DNA of 64,000 nucleotides from Parapedobacter sp037190485 (GTDB lineage: Bacteria; Bacteroidota; Bacteroidia; Sphingobacteriales; Sphingobacteriaceae): assembly GCA_037190485.1 (NCBI GenBank), contig JBBCJB010000004.1, positions 346,700 to 410,699 on the forward strand. The letters run 5' to 3'. This document shows, piece by piece, positions 26,550-33,565 of the stretch. A program made the position numbers and the translations under genes. The first letter of the stretch is position 1. Every line of letters starts with the position of its first letter. The notes beneath the pieces are model-generated. The model was not told the origin of the DNA. It made no database searches and saw nothing but the letters and a program-made list of their open reading frames with translations.

Positions 26550-26860
26550 TTTTTTAAATTTTTAGATTTTAATGTTGTTAACTATGATTTTTTAATAATT
26601 TGTGCAATTCAATCCGTTGTCAACCATGTGAATGGTCAAAGCAAATATAGTGTTTTAAACTAAAAACAAAACCGTTGTCAATAATCGTTCAGTACACCCT
26701 TTACTTCCTAGGGGGTGCGCGGCAGCAGCATCAGCACACCCTAAACAAACCTCGCTCCTGTAATCCAAAAGCAATTTTTTTACAATGAAAACCATTTTTT
26801 TTTGTAATTGCAAATTAAACGGCTAAATAAATAGGTTTTAGCAATACAAACCCGGCTTTT
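26550..26860. other. AT-rich region with the exbB promoter
   Basis: These 311 nt contain no gene. On the minus strand a TATATTTG box (26649-26642) with a TTTTG 17 nt upstream (26671-26667) makes a good Bacteroidota promoter for exbB and would give a leader of about 87 nt. A GC-rich stem (AGGGGGTGC/GCACACCCT, 26709-26742) stands upstream in otherwise AT-rich DNA; it may end a transcript or be structural. Nothing else is recognisable. Confidence 0.55.
26642..26671 (-). promoter_or_regulatory. Promoter of the exbB-TPR operon
   Basis: TATATTTG at 26649-26642 fits TAnnTTTG, and TTTTG at 26671-26667 is a plausible -33 element (17-nt spacer). It drives the seven-gene TonB operon. Confidence 0.6.
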
Positions 26861-27202
26861 TCAACCGCCAGCTTGTTTGACGCGGTACCCCTCGGCCACC
26901 AACAGCTGCATCACGCGTTGGCGGAAATCACCTTGAATGATGATTTCGCCGTCTTTCACGCCGCCGCCTACGCCGCATTTCTGCTTCAGCTGCTTACCTA
27001 AGGCTTCCAGGTCCGCAGCGCTTCCAACAAACCCCGTGACCAAGGTCACCTGCTTTCCACCCCGCATTTTCTTGTCGAGCATGACCCGGAGATCTTGCCT
27101 GTGATTGGGCAATGTCGCCGATTCTTCGGTGTCCGTTTCGTCAAAAGCGAATGCCTCGTCTGTAGAATACACAATACCGTCGTACCGTTGTTTCTTCTTC
27201 AT
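26861..27202 (-). CDS. SUI1/YciH-family translation initiation factor homologue
   Basis: A 113-residue protein with a poorly conserved acidic N-terminus and a SUI1 domain in the last 80 residues. The family signature is clear: RGGKQVTLVTGFVG, LEALGKQLKQKCGVGGGVKDGEIIIQGDFRQ and a final V-x-x-LL-x-x-GY. Bacterial YciH-type proteins resemble eukaryotic eIF1 and can affect start-site fidelity on the ribosome; the physiological role is not settled. It lies downstream of the lipid kinase gene on the same strand with a 55-nt gap. Confidence 0.9.
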   Translation of the reverse strand: MKKKQRYDGIVYSTDEAFAFDETDTEESATLPNHRQDLRVMLDKKMRGGKQVTLVTGFVGSAADLEALGKQLKQKCGVGGGVKDGEIIIQGDFRQRVMQLLVAEGYRVKQAGG

Positions 27203-27257
27203 GATTTACTAAACGATGGTTTCCATAATAAATTGCTTTGGATCGGCACGGCAACAC

Positions 27258-28136
27258 TCAGCAGATGATGCGCAGGCTGGCCGGATTGACCGCGATGTCG
27301 AGCACCGTTCCCATTTCCTTGGGCTCGCCGTCCACATGCACGGCATCGGCCGTTTCCCTGGTGATGCGAATCCGTTTGCCGGGGATGATCTCCACGTACT
27401 CCGACTGGTCGGCGGTTTTGTTGAATAGGTGAAACAGCATCATCGGGAACGTGTACAGCGGAAACCGATGGATGATGCAAACATCGAGGATGCCATCCGT
27501 GACGGAAGCCTGGGGCGCCACGTAGGCATTGTTGCCGTATTGCGGTGAGTTCGCCACGCTGATCATGAACGCCTCCCGATCGTAGGATCGCCCATCGATG
27601 ACCAAGGAATACCGACTTGGCTTGTACGTGCTGAGTTCCGTTACGATGGCCTTCAAGTAACCGATTGGTCCGCGCAGGTTGGCGTTGGCGAACCGATCGC
27701 TCACCGAAGCGTCGAAACCGATACCCGCCATATTAAAAAAAGGCAGTCCATTGATCGTGCCGCTATCGATGACCATGAAGTCTTCGCGGCTGAGGCGACG
27801 CAGCGCGGCGCGTTCATTGAGTGGAACGCCCAAATACAAGGCCAACCCATTGCCCGATCCCTCGGGAATGATTCCCAATGGGATTGCCGTGCCGTTCAAG
27901 GCAGAAGCAACCTCATTGATGGTACCGTCGCCCCCTACGGCCACCACGATATCCACGCCTTCGGAAATCGCTTGCCGAGCCAGTTCCTGGGCATGCCCCG
28001 GATAATCCGTAATGGCAAACCGAGCGTCATAGACGGCCGCGTCGAGTTCTGCCAATGCCCGTTTTTCGAAGCCCGTCTTTTTCTTACCGCCGGATATGGG
28101 ATTGACTATGAATAGCACACACTTCCTTTTCGCCAT
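27258..28136 (-). CDS. Diacylglycerol kinase family lipid kinase (YegS/DgkB type)
   Basis: A 292-residue cytoplasmic lipid kinase. It begins with the nucleotide-binding sequence LFIVNPISGGKKK and has the DAGK catalytic motif VVAVGGDGTINEVASAL (about residues 60-76), then the substrate-site GIIPEGSGNGLALYLGVP. These enzymes phosphorylate diacylglycerol or related lipids with ATP, usually to recycle lipids. The C-terminal domain ends in a beta-rich fold typical of YegS/BmrU. The gene diverges from metK, sharing a 154-nt upstream region. Confidence 0.92.
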   Translation of the reverse strand: MAKRKCVLFIVNPISGGKKKTGFEKRALAELDAAVYDARFAITDYPGHAQELARQAISEGVDIVVAVGGDGTINEVASALNGTAIPLGIIPEGSGNGLALYLGVPLNERAALRRLSREDFMVIDSGTINGLPFFNMAGIGFDASVSDRFANANLRGPIGYLKAIVTELSTYKPSRYSLVIDGRSYDREAFMISVANSPQYGNNAYVAPQASVTDGILDVCIIHRFPLYTFPMMLFHLFNKTADQSEYVEIIPGKRIRITRETADAVHVDGEPKEMGTVLDIAVNPASLRIIC

Positions 28137-28261
28137 ACGTTATCGGCCTGTTCCTGCACGCAAATGTATCAGCATTCGCGATAATATGGTATAGGCACGG
28201 CAACATTTTATGAAAAAATAATATTGGGAGGACCTGCAATCCGAAAGATGATCATTTTTCG

Positions 28262-28269
28262 TAGCTTTG
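28262..28269 (+). promoter_or_regulatory. -7 box of metK
   Basis: TAGCTTTG matches TAnnTTTG. Transcription would begin near 28275, giving a leader of roughly 15 nt. This position rules out the in-frame TTG at 28267 as the start of metK. Confidence 0.6.
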
Positions 28270-28290
28270 CACCGCGAAATAAAATACCAC

Positions 28291-29544
28291 ATGCCATATC
28301 TATTCACTTCAGAGTCCGTTTCGGAAGGACATCCAGATAAAATCGCCGATCAGATCTCGGACGCGTTGATTGACAATTTCCTGGCTTGGGATGCCGATTC
28401 ACGCGTAGCCATCGAGACGCTCGTCACCACCGGGCAAGTCGTGTTGGCCGGTGAAGTCAAGTCAAAGATCTACCTGGACGTGCCGAAAATCACCCGTTCG
28501 GTCATCGAGCGCATCGGTTACACCAAATCCGAATACATGTTCGAAGCGAATTCATGCGGCATCCTTTCGGCCATTCACGAGCAATCGCCGGATATCAACC
28601 AAGGGGTAGACCGCACGGAGAAGCAAGAGCAAGGTGCTGGCGATCAAGGCATCATGTTTGGCTATGCCAGCAACGAAACCGAAAACCTGATGCCGCTGGC
28701 GCTTGACCTCGCGCATCGGTTGCTCTACGAGCTCGCCGCACTGCGCCGCGAAAACAAGGAAATCACCTACCTCAGGCCCGACGCCAAGGCGCAGGTAACG
28801 CTGGAGTATGACGATAACCACAAACCCGTACGCATTGACGCCATCGTGGTCTCCACCCAGCATGACGATTTCGATACCGAAGCCAACATGCTGGCGCGCA
28901 TCAAGCAAGACATCATCCACATCCTGGTGCCGAGGGTCAAGGCGCAACTGAAGCCCGAGCTGCAGGCCTTGTTTACGGATGGCATCAAGTACCACATCAA
29001 CCCCACCGGCAAATTTGTCATCGGCGGGCCGCACGGCGATACCGGTCTCACGGGCCGGAAAATCATCGTGGATACCTACGGCGGCAAAGGCGGGCACGGC
29101 GGTGGCGCGTTCTCCGGCAAGGATCCTTCCAAGGTAGACCGCTCGGCAGCCTATGCTACGCGGCATATCGCCAAGAACCTGGTCGCCGCAGGCGTCGCCG
29201 ACGAACTGTTGGTACAGATATCGTATGCCATCGGCGTAAAGGACCCCATCGGCATCTATGTCAATACCTACGGTACGGCCAAGGTAGACCTCACCGATGG
29301 CGAAATCGCCGACAAGATACAGGAGTTGTTTGACATGACACCCTACGGCATCGAAACCCGCCTGAAGTTACGTAGCCCGATATACTCGGAAACGGCCGCC
29401 TACGGCCATATGGGCCGCGAACCGCGCACAGTGACCAAGGTTTTCGAAAACACCAATGGCGAGACGACGACCCTCGATGTGGAGCTCTTCACTTGGGAGA
29501 AGCTGGATCATGTCGACCGGGCGAAAGCCGCCTTCGGGTTATAA
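28291..29544 (+). CDS. metK: S-adenosylmethionine synthetase
   Basis: A 417-residue enzyme that makes S-adenosylmethionine from methionine and ATP. The N-terminal domain begins MPYLFTSESVSEGHPDKIADQISDA, with the His that binds ATP. The central GIMFGYASNET and the glycine-rich GGKGGHGGGAFSGKDPSKVDRSAAY are the two family signatures. The ATG at 28291 is chosen because an in-frame TTG 24 nt upstream falls within the promoter box. Its stop codon overlaps that of the convergent fabD gene by six bases. Confidence 0.97.
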   Translation: MPYLFTSESVSEGHPDKIADQISDALIDNFLAWDADSRVAIETLVTTGQVVLAGEVKSKIYLDVPKITRSVIERIGYTKSEYMFEANSCGILSAIHEQSPDINQGVDRTEKQEQGAGDQGIMFGYASNETENLMPLALDLAHRLLYELAALRRENKEITYLRPDAKAQVTLEYDDNHKPVRIDAIVVSTQHDDFDTEANMLARIKQDIIHILVPRVKAQLKPELQALFTDGIKYHINPTGKFVIGGPHGDTGLTGRKIIVDTYGGKGGHGGGAFSGKDPSKVDRSAAYATRHIAKNLVAAGVADELLVQISYAIGVKDPIGIYVNTYGTAKVDLTDGEIADKIQELFDMTPYGIETRLKLRSPIYSETAAYGHMGREPRTVTKVFENTNGETTTLDVELFTWEKLDHVDRAKAAFGL

Positions 29545-30423
29545 TACGGCCGAGGCGGTTTCCGCCTGACGGTTGATTTTCTTGACCAACCCCTGCAACA
29601 CGTTGCCCGGCCCCACTTCGGTGAATGATGTCGCGCCGTCTTCGATCATGTGCAGGATGGTCTGCGTCCAGCGCACGGGGCCGGTGAGCTGGCCGATCAA
29701 GTTGTGCTTGATCGCTTCGGGATCGGTGTACGCCTTCGCATCGATGTTCTGGTAAACCGGGCAGGTCGGCTCGTTGATCGCAACCGCTTCGATGGCCGCC
29801 TGCAATTCCACTTTCGCGGCCTCCATCAAAGGCGAATGGAACGCCCCGCCCACATTGAGTTTCAGCGCACGCTTCGCGCCGGCCTGCAGGAGCAATTCAC
29901 ACGCCCTGTCCACGCCTGCGATCGAACCGGAAATCACGAGCTGGCCCGGGCAGTTGTAGTTGGCCGGCACCACCACGTCGCTCACCCGCTGGCAGACATC
30001 CTCCACCGTGAAGTCATCGAGACCCAAAATCGCCGCCATGGTCGAGGGCTGGATTTCGGTGGCCTGCTGCATGGCGTTCGCACGGGCCGCCACCAACCGG
30101 AGCCCGTCTTCAAAGCCCAATGCACCCGCCGATACCAATGCCGAAAATTCGCCCAGTGAATGTCCGGCCACCATATCCGGGGCAAAGGAGCTGCCCAAGG
30201 CCTTGGCCAAGATCACCGAGTGCAGGAAAATCGCAGGCTGTGTCACCCTGGTTTGCTTCAGGTCTTCGTCGGTGCCGGCAAACATCACATCCGTGATGCG
30301 GAAGCCCAACAACCCATTGGCTTGCTCAAACAACGATTTCGTCTCTTCGCTGTGGTCATACAGGTCTTTACCCATGCCCACGAATTGTGCCCCCTGGCCG
30401 GGGAAGATGTATGCTTTTTTCAT
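29539..30423 (-). CDS. fabD: Malonyl-CoA:ACP transacylase
   Basis: A 294-residue enzyme that transfers malonyl from CoA to acyl carrier protein to start fatty acid elongation. It begins MKKAYIFPGQGAQFVGMGKDLY, has the active-site Ser in VAGHSLGEFSALVSAG (about residue 91) and the His of GGAFHSPLM (about residue 200). The frame is open for a further 155 codons upstream, but that part is low-complexity sequence from a repeat array and does not resemble FabD, so the ATG at 30423 is the start. No other fab genes are adjacent. Confidence 0.96.
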   Translation of the reverse strand: MKKAYIFPGQGAQFVGMGKDLYDHSEETKSLFEQANGLLGFRITDVMFAGTDEDLKQTRVTQPAIFLHSVILAKALGSSFAPDMVAGHSLGEFSALVSAGALGFEDGLRLVAARANAMQQATEIQPSTMAAILGLDDFTVEDVCQRVSDVVVPANYNCPGQLVISGSIAGVDRACELLLQAGAKRALKLNVGGAFHSPLMEAAKVELQAAIEAVAINEPTCPVYQNIDAKAYTDPEAIKHNLIGQLTGPVRWTQTILHMIEDGATSFTEVGPGNVLQGLVKKINRQAETASAVL

Positions 30424-30942
30424 GTCGATGCTCGCTCCGTTATCGTATGTATATATAATTAGGTATAACCGTTTGCGGGCAAAGATAGGAAAATTCCCGG
30501 GCAAGTGGTGGCGGCGATGGTACGGAAACAGGGCAGCAACGGACAAGGATGACCCATTCCTGTCCGGAAATGGGCCATCCTTGTACCGATCCAGCGCTGG
30601 CCGGACAGTGGCTCTGGATACCCGTACGGAAAGCCATCGTTGTTGTACCACGGATCGGCGCCGTTGTACGGAAATGCGGCATTTTTGCACGAAAACGAAT
30701 CGGCTTTGACCGGGAAGCCGCAACTTGGTACCAACGCGGTCGGAACCTGTAGGGATTCGGCGCGGAACCGGACAATGGCGGCGCGGAACCGGACAATGGC
30801 AGGCGATTTCCGCACGGGGAAGCAGGCTCCCCGGACCAAGACCGCCCATCACCGCCCAACGCCGCATCGTCACCGCCGGAAACGCCACGTTTTTGTACGG
30901 GGAAGGATGCGTTTAGCTGTACCAACGGAATCCGGATGCCGC
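30424..30942. repeat. Non-coding GC-rich array of degenerate palindromes upstream of fabD
   Basis: About 520 nt without a credible gene, though several frames stay open because of composition. From about 30521 to 30930 it is a chain of related imperfect palindromes of about 25 bp, with the shared core GGAAATGssCATTyyTGTAC. Clear units are 30541-30565, 30562-30586, 30624-30648, 30666-30690 and 30877-30899; CGGCTT...AAGCCG (30701-30720) and TTGGTACCAA (30725-30734) are further palindromes. A 21-bp unit is repeated exactly in tandem at 30759-30779 and 30780-30800. The fabD promoter must lie near 30424-30480, which is AT-richer. Confidence 0.6.
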
Positions 30943-31263
30943 TCACGAGCGCCGGTACTTCCGGCCGCTCCCCCCTTGTCGCCGGAAAAGGTCATACACC
31001 TCCTCCCGATCGTAGTATTCGCGCGCGCCGAGGCGCAACACGGGCACCAGCAGGATGTTGCGCACCTTGCTGTAAAAGGTCGTGTTTCCGATGCCCATGT
31101 ACCGGAGTATCCACGGGATATCCACATGCACCGGAGCGGCCGGCACGCCCACCACCGCGGGCTGCCTCGGATCGCAGGGTGCCAGCGCTGGCAGCGGCTG
31201 GCCCTGCAACACCAGGATCAATTGGCGCAGCAGCGCCATCAATTCAGTGATCACTTGTTTCAT
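30943..31263 (-). CDS. Small putative DNA-binding protein, excisionase/HTH-17-like
   Basis: A 106-residue protein. The first 40 residues have a hydrophobic helix and a Pro/Ala-rich stretch. Residues 48-100 (IPWILRYMGIGNTTFYSKV...LGAREYYDREEVYDLF) look like the helix-turn-helix of excisionase or MerR-like proteins, in which the pattern is 'is-x-TTFY-x-KV' followed by 'R-x-YY-x-x-E-V'. It ends with a basic tail. This is a fold-level resemblance only. It is transcribed divergently from the ECF sigma gene and borders the palindrome array. In other genomes such small proteins often sit with mobile DNA; whether this one does is unknown. Confidence 0.55.
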   Translation of the reverse strand: MKQVITELMALLRQLILVLQGQPLPALAPCDPRQPAVVGVPAAPVHVDIPWILRYMGIGNTTFYSKVRNILLVPVLRLGAREYYDREEVYDLFRRQGGSGRKYRRS

Positions 31264-31313
31264 AATTTTAAAATTTTCATCAAAGCTCTTGCCTTTACCG
31301 AATATTTTTTGCG

Positions 31314-31321
31314 TACTTTTG
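31314..31321 (+). promoter_or_regulatory. -7 box of the ECF sigma factor gene
   Basis: TACTTTTG matches TAnnTTTG, with TTG at 31289-31291 as a possible -33 element (22-nt gap). It lies 35 nt upstream of the sigma gene ATG, so this gene seems to be read by the housekeeping sigma factor. Confidence 0.55.
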
Positions 31322-31356
31322 ACTGAAAACCAACGGATTTGAAAAGATAATTACAA

Positions 31357-31974
31357 ATGGACGCCTCCTACACCCTCAAAACCCCGTACGGCCAACTGGC
31401 CGACGAGGTACTGGCAGACCTGATCCACGACCGGGATGAGCAAGCCTTTGCGGAAGTGTACAATCGCTACTGGGGGGTGCTGCACCGGTTCAGCCGCCGC
31501 GTGCTGCGCGACGACGATTTGGCGGCCGATGCCATCCAGGACATCTTCACCAAACTGTGGGACCAGGCGGCCACCTTCAGCATCTCCGGCTCGTTGCAGG
31601 GCTACCTGTACCGGTCCACGCGCAACCAGCTCATCCAGTATATCCGCAAGGAACGTTCGCGTACAGACTACCTGCGCGAGCACCCGTTCGACGAAACGGC
31701 CACGGCGCGGGCTGACGACGCCCTGCGCGAAAAGGAACTGGCCGCACTCATCGAACGCGAGGTGGAGCGGCTGCCCGTCAAGATGCGCGAGGTGTTCGAG
31801 CTGAGCCGCAAGGCCTACCTGAGCTACAAGGAAATCGCCGAGCGCACCGACATCGCCGAGGGTACCGTGCGCAAGCAGATTCATTACGCACTCAAGCAGC
31901 TGCGCGCGCGCCTGGGCTGCCTGGCCGCCTTCTGTACGATGCACCTGCTCCTTTGGCTGAGCCGGTTGCTGTAG
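31357..31974 (+). CDS. ECF RNA polymerase sigma factor (FecI/SusCD-associated type)
   Basis: A 205-residue sigma factor with only regions 2 and 4. Region 2 includes DEQAFAEVYNRYWGVLHRF and RDDDLAADAIQDIFTKLWDQ; region 4 includes LPVKMREVFELSRKAYLSYKEIAERTDIAEGTVRKQIHYALKQLR, the helix-turn-helix for -35 recognition. It ends with a hydrophobic tail (FCTMHLLLWLSRLL), common in these Bacteroidota sigma factors. It is expected to be held by the FecR-like anti-sigma factor and released on substrate sensing at the SusC receptor. Unusually, two other regulator genes lie between it and fecR. Confidence 0.92.
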   Translation: MDASYTLKTPYGQLADEVLADLIHDRDEQAFAEVYNRYWGVLHRFSRRVLRDDDLAADAIQDIFTKLWDQAATFSISGSLQGYLYRSTRNQLIQYIRKERSRTDYLREHPFDETATARADDALREKELAALIEREVERLPVKMREVFELSRKAYLSYKEIAERTDIAEGTVRKQIHYALKQLRARLGCLAAFCTMHLLLWLSRLL

Positions 31975-32120
31975 GGCACCGCAAAAAAAACAGTCAAAAT
32001 CCCTTGCTTTTGCGGCGGGTGTTTCCGTTACTTTGCCGTATCATGTTTGGTGTCGGGGCAGCCTTCGGGCGGCGCCCCCTCGCGGTTTGCCGGTGTGTCA
32101 CTAGCCCGCAGAACCAGTAA

Positions 32121-32693
32121 ATGCCCCTAAAAGCTATACTTGATTACCTCGATTCGCTCCATCCCATCCCGGCGGGATTGCCGGAAACATTGGGCCGGGC
32201 CAACGTCCTGCAGGGCTTGACGCTGCGCAAAAACGAATGCCTCGTCGCGCACGGTTCACGCAACACGCGTGCCTTTTACGTCAAGAAGGGTTTGCTGAAG
32301 GCGTCCGTGCCGCAAGCGGACGGCCGGGAACAGATCTACCTGTTTTGGGAACCCAATGAGATCGTGGTACTGGACGGCCCGTTCTTCCGCAACGAGCCGT
32401 CGCCCTGGCAGGTCACCGCGCTGGGAACCACCAGGCTGGAAAGCATCGCTCGGAGCGACGTGGACGGCATCTATGCTTCCTTTCCGCAACTGCGCGAACA
32501 CACCGACACCATCCTGCGGCAGCAGGTGGAAAAGCGTGACAAGCTCATCCAGCTCCTGCGCGAGCCCAAGGGCAGGCGGTATGCGCTGTTCCAGCGGCTC
32601 TTCCCCACGTTGTGGTCGCAGCTTGACAACGCGACCGTGCGCGCCTTCCTGGACATCTCGGACAAGACGCTGAACCGGAGCAAGCGGGGTTAA
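32121..32693 (+). CDS. Crp/Fnr family regulator with cyclic-nucleotide-binding domain
   Basis: A 190-residue protein of the common Bacteroidota Crp-like group. Residues 20-110 form a cyclic-nucleotide-binding barrel (LTLRKNECLVAHGSRNTRAFYVKKGLLKAS...IYLFWEPNEIVVLDGPFF), and the C-terminus is a short helical segment ending in VRAFLDISDKTLNRSKRG, a reduced helix-turn-helix. Family residues that contact cAMP in E. coli Crp are not evident, so the ligand is unknown. Its last four bases overlap the end of the convergent XRE gene. Confidence 0.85.
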   Translation: MPLKAILDYLDSLHPIPAGLPETLGRANVLQGLTLRKNECLVAHGSRNTRAFYVKKGLLKASVPQADGREQIYLFWEPNEIVVLDGPFFRNEPSPWQVTALGTTRLESIARSDVDGIYASFPQLREHTDTILRQQVEKRDKLIQLLREPKGRRYALFQRLFPTLWSQLDNATVRAFLDISDKTLNRSKRG

Positions 32694-33175
32694 TCCCGCT
32701 TGCCCTGGTTTTGCAATGCTTCCACCTGCGCGGCCAGGTCGCCCACCCGCGCCGTGAGATCCGTCACCTGGGCGGCGAGTTCCACCACCACCTGCGCGAA
32801 CTGGCTGAACTGCTCCTGCTTTTGCTGTTCGGCCTCCTCGATGCGCGCGATGTACGCCTTCACCTCGTCCACCGTGCCATTGATCACGGGGCGATAGTGC
32901 TGGTTGTGCGTGGAATTGGTGTAGGTGTTGTTGATGTTACTGATCACCTGCTCTTCGTTGAAATTCTTAATCACGTCTGGCGACGTCTTCAAGGCCACCG
33001 CCACCTGGGTAATGATGTGCTCTTCCACGTGTTCAGAAAGTTCGATCTTTGACATCTGCTGCTGGCTCCAGTCGCAAAGCACCGCCAGTTCGTTCTGCTG
33101 GTAACCGAATAGCTCGCGGACCCGGCTGATCTTGTAGCCCATGTGATTCGTCATATCTTTTGGTCTTTTTCTCAT
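32690..33175 (-). CDS. XRE-family regulator with C-terminal coiled coil
   Basis: A 161-residue protein. Residues 12-70 form an XRE/HTH-3 domain (YKISRVRELFGYQQNELAVLCDWSQQQMSKIE, with the recognition helix around WSQQQMSKIE). A central variable stretch follows, then a long heptad-patterned coiled coil at residues 108-158 (VKAYIARIEEAEQQKQEQ...AQVTDLTARVGDLAAQVEALQ), which suggests oligomerisation. Alternative starts exist at 33154 and 33142. A TACCTTTA sequence at 33195-33188 is a possible -7 box. The target is unknown. Confidence 0.8.
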   Translation of the reverse strand: MRKRPKDMTNHMGYKISRVRELFGYQQNELAVLCDWSQQQMSKIELSEHVEEHIITQVAVALKTSPDVIKNFNEEQVISNINNTYTNSTHNQHYRPVINGTVDEVKAYIARIEEAEQQKQEQFSQFAQVVVELAAQVTDLTARVGDLAAQVEALQNQGKRD

Positions 33176-33565
33176 TAATCATGTGGTTAAAGGTACAACA
33201 ATTTTCGTTTGTGGTTTTAAACATCGCCCGTGGTTTCTTACTTCGCCGCGCGCTCCGTAGGTTTGTGCCGTAAACGGAAGCCGCCCACCGATGGGCGGAC
33301 GGCTTCTCATCATGGTTGGTGCCGGTTTACCGGCTTTTGATCGGATCCATGCGGTTTCCCGCCGCATGGCCCACTTTTTCAGGGCATCGGCTTACCTCCT
33401 TTCATGGGTTGGTGTACCCTATGACGTTTGAAACGGGCGGTAGTGGTATGGCGGGATGGAATTTGTGGTTTCGAAAAAAATGAAAAAAATTTCACTTCCA
33501 TCTACCACTACCCGCCTTCTCAAACGTCTTACCCCTAAAAAGCGGACAAATGTCCGGTATTGACG
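33176..33565. other. Intergenic region with two inverted-repeat structures
   Basis: No gene is visible. At 33277-33306 the stem GAAGCCG/CGGCTTC encloses a second stem built on CCCA/TGGG. At 33423-33448 and 33503-33528 a 26-nt sequence (from GACGTTTG to TAGTGGTA) occurs as an inverted pair with a few mismatches around an AT-rich centre. The right arm lies 38 nt upstream of fecR. A third small palindrome, GGACAAATGTCC, is at 33544-33555. Confidence 0.6.
33423..33528. repeat. Long inverted repeat (26-nt arms, 54-nt centre) upstream of fecR
   Basis: The left arm reads GACGTTTGAAACGGGCGG then TAGTGGTA; the right arm is its near-exact reverse complement (TACCACTA then CCCGCC, TTCT, CAAACGTC). The centre contains a seven-A run. 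It could be a small palindromic mobile element or a pair of oppositely directed regulatory sites serving the XRE gene and fecR. Confidence 0.65.

Noticed and set aside
30424..30888. N-terminal extension of fabD by 155 codons
   Set aside because: The extension is low-complexity translation of the palindrome array, has no FabD similarity and ends at a clear FabD start (MKKAYIFPGQGAQ).
30541..30900. CRISPR-like array
   Set aside because: Units are palindromic, diverged and partly overlapping; there are no constant repeats with unique spacers and no cas genes.
30440..30946. 168-codon minus-strand open frame covering the palindrome array
   Set aside because: Its composition follows the DNA repeats, several other frames are equally open, and it contains no recognisable domain.
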